A program made the position numbers and the translations under genes. A stretch of DNA of 64,000 nucleotides from assembly GCA_031002005.1 (NCBI GenBank), contig JARYHS010013631.1, positions 65,035,832 through 65,099,831 of the forward strand, written 5' to 3'. Each line of letters starts with the position of its first letter. Within the stretch, counting starts at the first letter, position 1. This stretch comes from Vandiemenella viatica (Eukaryota > Arthropoda > Insecta > Orthoptera > Morabidae). The notes under the pieces were generated by a model. It was not told where the DNA came from, searched no databases, and worked only from the letters and a program-made list of their open reading frames with translations. Shown here piece by piece: positions 59,286 through 64,000 of this stretch.

Positions 59286-60113
59286 TGTAGTGACTTGGCT
59301 GCCACCCGTTTGGGATGACCCTCACAGTCACTCTGTCCAGCCGAGCGGTGAGACAAGGACAGATTGCCATAGGGAGGCATGGATAAGTGTCTACATGGAA
59401 ATCGACGGATGTTCGGATATGAGTCTTGTGATAGGATTATTACTTGGAAATCAGGGCTAATCACTGATGAGTATTTACATATTTATTTACACCAGGTTCT
59501 GAAGGTTCTGTACACATATTTACACATACATGGAATTTAGCTGTGAATAACATTTACTATCAATATTAATCTCTGAAACTGATAAACTGGTGCAGTGGCG
59601 CCTTGCTAACCCCCACCAACCTTATGGGAACGAGGAGAGACAGAGCGAGCTTACAACATGGGTACCTCTAACCCAAACACGACAGGACTATTGAAATACA
59701 TTGAATTTCTGCCTAACTGAACCTATCCGTCTCATATCCAAATAATCTCAGTAGAGCCTACCTTCTGCGTTGCTGTAGACATCTCTTGGGCTGCCGTGGG
59801 TCTGCTCCGAGGCCGGAGCCCGGTAACTTCTTTCGTTGTCTCCCGGCTGCTGCACAATACGACGATCAGCTCGACCGACAGATAGACAGACCTAGCTAGC
59901 TATGCTTAGGGTTTTACTAAGATAACCCCCACTCCACTCCAGCTCTTTGGAGAGGGCAAACTCTGACATCACCTAACTGCATTCGGTCATAATGCCAGCT
60001 TGCGTTCTGGTTTCGGCGCCTGACAATTGCCGAATCGCTGACTCGTGCTCTACTTGCAGGTTGTGGCTCTCGTAATGTTGCTTAATTTTGCTCGCTCTCT
60101 GTCCTCTATCCCA
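59286..60113 (-). mobile_element. LTR-like repeat, copy 2 (inverted relative to 12413)
   Basis: Starts TGTAGTGACTTGGCTGCCAC on + (the reverse of the ...CACTACA end) and contains TGGGTACCTCTAACCCAAAC, GTAGAGCCTACC, GAGCCCGGTAAC and GTTGCTTAATTTTGCTCGC, all complementary to copy 1. It is CpG-rich relative to its surroundings. No coding region. Confidence 0.6.
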
Positions 60114-61624
60114 ACCCCAAGCAAGTGTTTAAATTACTCAAGTAAAACCTCTGGTATTACTACAGGCAAAAGTTTGAGTTTTTACCTCTATCCTTTAGGG
60201 GAGCCGGAGTTGATCAAATCCAAATATAATCAAATTAATTTGAACCTTTCTCTCCAAGGGAAACTGTGATTTAATGTTATACTCATCCTAAATGTGGAGT
60301 TATTACTGTTTTGATACACTCCATCCTTTAGTGCGGACCTGTATTTGACAAACTCTAGAAACCATTTTCCATAAATTATATTTTTGAAATTTAAGGAACA
60401 TTTTCTAAAAAGGAATTTAAGACAGGAGAGAAAATTTTTTGTGTTTTTCCTCAGGATGTCCAAATTACATTGTAATACAGGCTTACTGTAATGAGACCAG
60501 TAGTTAATATGAATTTTAATAAAATATCATATATCTTTATGTTGAAGAAGTTTGAAGTGAGTATATTGAATAGTTTTCCCACAAATGTTCCTAGAAATTT
60601 ATCATTTTTACATGGGCAGCATAGGCTCATCTGGTTCCCCTTAAGTGTATGAGTATGAGTGATGTCAAAATGATGAAGCAAAAGTTAAATAAACACTCAT
60701 TTAAAGGATTTACAGTTATTAAAATACATTAAATAATTTAAAACATAGCTCACTAAAGTTCAAGGCCATAAAAGCTTTGATTAAAAAAAAAACACACTAG
60801 GAAATATGGACACATTTTTGGACTAGGTTTCGACAAAGTGCATAAAAGAGATCCAGTTAAGAGGGTTGCTGTTCAGTAATAGCTCAGTGTGTGTTTGGGT
60901 TTTGAACCATGCGTTCGATCATACATGTGACCTCTGGCTTGTAGAAGGATACAAGGTTGCCCAATTTTTGAGGTCCTTTGTGAAATTTTAGAACTTGGTG
61001 TAGCTTTTAGAGAGGAAGACATAAACTTTCAAAATCATAAACTCAAGTTAGCTGCTTGTTTCAATAGACATTTTAGATGGACTTTCAGTTAGGGAAGATT
61101 AATTTCAAATGTGTTAACAAAATTTATGTGTGCAAATCAACCTTTTCATTGGTTGGAATGTGGAATCTGTAATCTTTATTAAGGATCGATGCCGATATAT
61201 GTTATAACTTTTGTCATTGGTACGGGAACTTAGCAATTCAGGACAAGAATATATCTATTTTTAAAAGACTTTCCAATTTTCAGTTTGTAGTTAACCGTAA
61301 CCTTCCAGAGACTCTGGCTAACAATTGTAGAACTTTTCCTTCGTAGGAAGGCGACGACAAATTAAGTGATAGTTACCGGACTGTGCATTTATGCTTCCTG
61401 TAATAAATCATTCCATGGTCAGAGTTAGAGGTTTTGCCCTTTCTAGCTACCCTCAACAAGTAGCTGCACTTCTACAACCTTAGCAATCACAAGGTTGAGT
61501 CTGCAGCTATTGTGCCTCCCCAATTCCCAATATAGTTGCCTTTAATGTGCATGGTTAGAACTCTAAATAGTTGTTTAGAAGATTGAAGATGTGGTTGTTA
61601 TAGATTTTGATTTAATCTTAGGTT

Positions 61625-61979
61625 GGGTAATATCAAGATGGGGATACCGCTGCGGCCTCACGTAGTAAGCACAAAGAGCACGTGGTATATATGACGACAT
61701 TGTGACGTAAGGTCCAGGCTGCATTACAACATAAACTCAAATGATGATTGACGAAATCATTTTTTCTAAATATGGGTTTCGGTTGTAATGCAGCCTGGAC
61801 CAAAGTGAAACTTAACCATAACGCACGATATTGCAGATATCCAATTTTCAGATCATATCTATAGTTGTTACAGTGTTGTTACGTGCAGACTGAATAAGTC
61901 ACAATGATATCATATACACCACGCGATCTGTGTGTTTACTGCGTGAGGCCGCAGCGGTATCCCCATCTTGATATTACCC
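61625..61979. mobile_element. TIR element A, copy 2 (GGGTAATATC ends)
   Basis: 355 bp, inverted ends GGGTAATATCAAGATGGGGA / complement extending about 45 bp, with an exact 8-bp duplication CTTAGGTT (61617-61624, 61980-61987). The interior carries GGTCCAGGCTGC and GCAGCCTGGACC in inverted order plus CGCACGATATTGC, all shared with copy 1. Confidence 0.9.
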
Positions 61980-62665
61980 CTTAGGTTAACCATAGTTTCA
62001 ATAATATTGGGTGTGAATAATTTTTTTTAATAGTTGGATTGTTTTGGTCTGCTTCCATTGCAAATGTTCAGCCAATGAGATATACGGTTTTAATGCTATG
62101 ATATCGTGATTGATAATATGCCAATCATTTTTAGTTCTGTACCAGGACATGATTGAATTTCTTCTCAGTTGATCTAATTCCCAAGTATAAAATTAATATA
62201 ATTTTCTTACATGTCATTTAAGATGGTTAGTATACACAGTATCGTGTAAAGTTGAGATTCCTGTTTACTAAATTACACTGGAGAAATATACAATCAACTA
62301 CCACAGGTAGATTCATGAAACATAAGTTTTCTGCACATTTTGTATTTATCATCAAATGGAGAGATAATAAAAATAACAGGTTACACATCTGCACCACATG
62401 GTGACCTTATTGTGATATGTTTTTCAGTGCCATAATTAAGGCAGAAATTAGTATTTCCTTTGCTTGTTTTGCTGTTAGTTTCCAGCAACTTTTGTCTTCA
62501 ACTTTCGTAAGTATCTGTTCTCATTTGTATGTAATAATGTGCTATATCTTCCAATTAGTGCCTTGTGTTTCACATCTATAATTGCATAGAACATTTTAGA
62601 TGATAGACAGCTTTTTAAATTTAGATTTATGCAGCACTTTATTTATAAATATTTTTGCTTTACAG

Positions 62666-62834
62666 TCACCTTCTCGAATGGACCGAAATGTAGAGATGTT
62701 TATGAACGTGGAGAAAGTTTTAATACAAAATAAATGTTTGACAATGCCAATCGTATATGTCCGTGCAGATGTCGATAAAGCACTGCAATCAAAAGTGAAA
62801 GATATCATAAAAAGACATCAAGGATCAGTAACAG
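62666..62834 (+). CDS. mor: SMARCC/moira exon 4
   Basis: Fourth coding exon, 56 codons plus one base. It starts SPSRMDRNVEMFMNVEKVL and ends KDIIKRHQGSVT, an almost verbatim family signature (NPSRMDRNVEMFM, KLKDIIKRHQG). The acceptor is TTTACAG| at 62665. The donor is ACAG|GTCATT at 62835, a weak site, but the phase fits: the last G joins AC of exon 5 to give aspartate. The open frame continues into the intron and stops at 62896, so retaining intron 4 would truncate the protein. Confidence 0.94.
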
Positions 62835-62963
62835 GTCATTACATAGAACATCTTTTACATTGTTGTTTCATGATTTTACAAAAATCTTCTAAATAGTTAC
62901 CTCCATACAGAATTGATTTGAAAGATATTTTATTTATGTTAGTGTTGTGATGTGTTTCTTTAG
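62835..62963 (+). other. SMARCC intron 4 (129 bp)
   Basis: The only short intron seen in this gene. It starts GTCATT (weak donor) and ends TTCTTTAG. It is a multiple of three in length but contains an in-frame stop at 62894-62896. Confidence 0.85.
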
Positions 62964-63163
62964 ACAATGAGGATGAAGCAACACACATAATATATCCACC
63001 ATGTGACCCACTGGAAGAAGAATATGCTCGACCAGTCATGAAACGTGATCGACAAGTTTTGTTACATTGGTATTATTTTCCTGACAGCTATGACTCCTGG
63101 ACAAATATGGAGTTGCCTGTTGATCCTCCTGATTCGCCAGCACCACATCTTGGGCCTTGGAGA
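62964..63163 (+). CDS. mor: SMARCC/moira exon 5 (last exon in window)
   Basis: Fifth coding exon, 200 nt, phase 1 in and 0 out. It encodes an acidic linker NEDEATHIIYPP, then EEEYARPVMKRDRQVLLHW, YFPDSYDSW and a tail ending GPWR. This is the chromodomain-like part of the SMARCC N-terminal module (family [21 protein letters not shown]). The acceptor is TTCTTTAG| at 62963 and the donor AGA|GTAAGA at 63164. The next expected segment (V-W-LDTD-FNEWMNEEDYEV) is absent up to 64000, so the SWIRM, SANT and leucine-zipper parts lie beyond the window. The fly-like YY replaces the usual WGYY/WGFY after LLHW (LLHWYYF). Confidence 0.92.
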
Positions 63164-63449
63164 GTAAGATTTTACTTGTTTTACTTAATAAAATTAATGT
63201 GAATAAGGATATAGAGCATGGCTGGACTGTGACAACACAAAACAAATAGTGAGTAGTGAGCGATAGAAATGGCTTGTGTGATGTGACCATTTGTCTGATA
63301 ATGCCACACTGCTGTCTCATTGTCACAGCCCCCCTGGACTAATTTTTAGTAAAGATGAGTGTGTATTCTATTCCCTTGTGTGTTAATAGTTTGCTGTTAT
63401 TCAATATCATCTGACACTAATAAAAAAAACTGTCCCCACAGGAAAATTC

Positions 63450-64000
63450 AGTAACAAGTACTATGGAGTTTCCTATCATGCACAACATTGGCCAAATACT
63501 GTTAGGTGTGGGAGATACATGACGGTTAAAGTTGTTTGATGTAGGGCTTCTTCATATTTTGACCATATTATTGTGTGTCCCTATACTTCTCTTTCCTGCC
63601 ACAATTACAAAGCGTAGACATGTGTGTCTGTATATTTCACTTTGCTGCCACAACTATATAGTGCAAACCACGGGAGTTTGTGTGTGGTGGTACATCCAGT
63701 CTCCCATTGTGCACTATGGTGGTTGAATGTAGGTAACTATGTTAGCATGGGAGATATGGTGGTTGAAAGTGGTCTACCTGGGGCACTTTCGCATTTCGAC
63801 CAAAGATGTGTGCCCCAAGTATCCAGTGCAGATTAATGGTGTTTGTGTGTGGTAGTGCACTATGGTGATCTGATGTCGGTAACTATGGGGGTGTAGCAGA
63901 TATGGTGGTTGAAAGTGGTTGACCGGGGGCACTTTCGCATTTCGACCAAAGACGTGTGTCCCTATGTATCGCTTTTTAGCCAAACGTCTCCAGCGCAGAT
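63450..64000 (+). repeat. 189-bp satellite array running off the right edge
   Basis: Units marked by GCACTATGGTG at 63711 and 63857 and a diverged one at 63480 (spacings 231 and 146, so with indels). Shared text: GGAGATATGGTGGTTGAAAG, TTTCGCATTTCGACCAAAGA and GTTTGTGTGTGGTAGT. It lies in SMARCC intron 5, in the opposite orientation to the array at 53370. Confidence 0.85.

Larger units (their letters stand above)
56083..62665 (+). other. SMARCC intron 3 (about 6.6 kb)
   Basis: Intron between exons 3 and 4. It contains a degenerate CR1-like LINE (57720-58310), an LTR copy on the - strand (59286-60113) and the second GGGTAATATC element (61625-61979). I see nothing recognisable in 56090-57700, 58400-59280, 60120-61610 or 61990-62650. 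Confidence 0.85.

Noticed and set aside
1..64000. CRISPR arrays, bacterial operons, phage or plasmid features
   Set aside because: Spliced genes, SINEs and LINEs show eukaryotic DNA; the tandem repeats lack spacer structure.

Overview
This window is animal nuclear DNA, AT-rich, with long introns and a very dense load of old transposable elements. The SINE and LINE families look like those of polyneopteran insects (Orthoptera, Phasmatodea and relatives). That lineage guess rests on recalled repeat style, not on a search. I see no prokaryotic genes, operons, CRISPR arrays, rRNA or intact tRNA genes.

Two host genes are supported. On the + strand, from 26711 past the right edge, lie the first five coding exons (237 codons) of the SWI/SNF core subunit SMARCC (Drosophila moira, BAF155/BAF170). 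The exon joins keep frame and the introns are about 18.9, 10.1, 6.6 and 0.13 kb, with a fifth running off the window. On the - strand, head-to-head with it across about 530 bp, are two exons (26183-26046 and 21890-21692) of a small coiled-coil protein gene that I cannot name with confidence. It weakly resembles SNAPC5.

Left part (1-21.4 kb): a 168-bp tandem repeat, SINEs, a Helitron helicase relic, a DUF7869-like ORF relic split by a SINE, a dead mariner, an LTR, an RTE-like LINE, a near-complete Penelope-like element (RT plus GIY-YIG), a 1.3-kb solo LTR and another LINE. Middle (21.4-45.7 kb): the coiled-coil gene, the shared promoter, and SMARCC intron 1. That intron holds several terminal-inverted-repeat elements, a LINE interrupted by one of them, a PIF/Harbinger-like relic with nested inserts, a hAT-like element, a fold-back element and a second copy of the solo LTR. 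Right part (45.7-64 kb): SMARCC exons 2-5, an LTR-retrotransposon relic with a coiled-coil ORF, CR1-like LINEs, a 189-bp satellite and a second copy of the GGGTAATATC element.

Two groups deserve most attention. (1) At least five Penelope-derived pieces carry a hammerhead-ribozyme-like CTGAwGA/stem/GAAA core. Several also have hairpin ends, a shared 3' tail motif and 11-17-bp target duplications. (2) Several inverted-repeat elements with different termini and different duplication lengths (8, 9 and about 7 bp) share one internal motif, GGTCCAGGCTGC-TTTCAAC-TAA.
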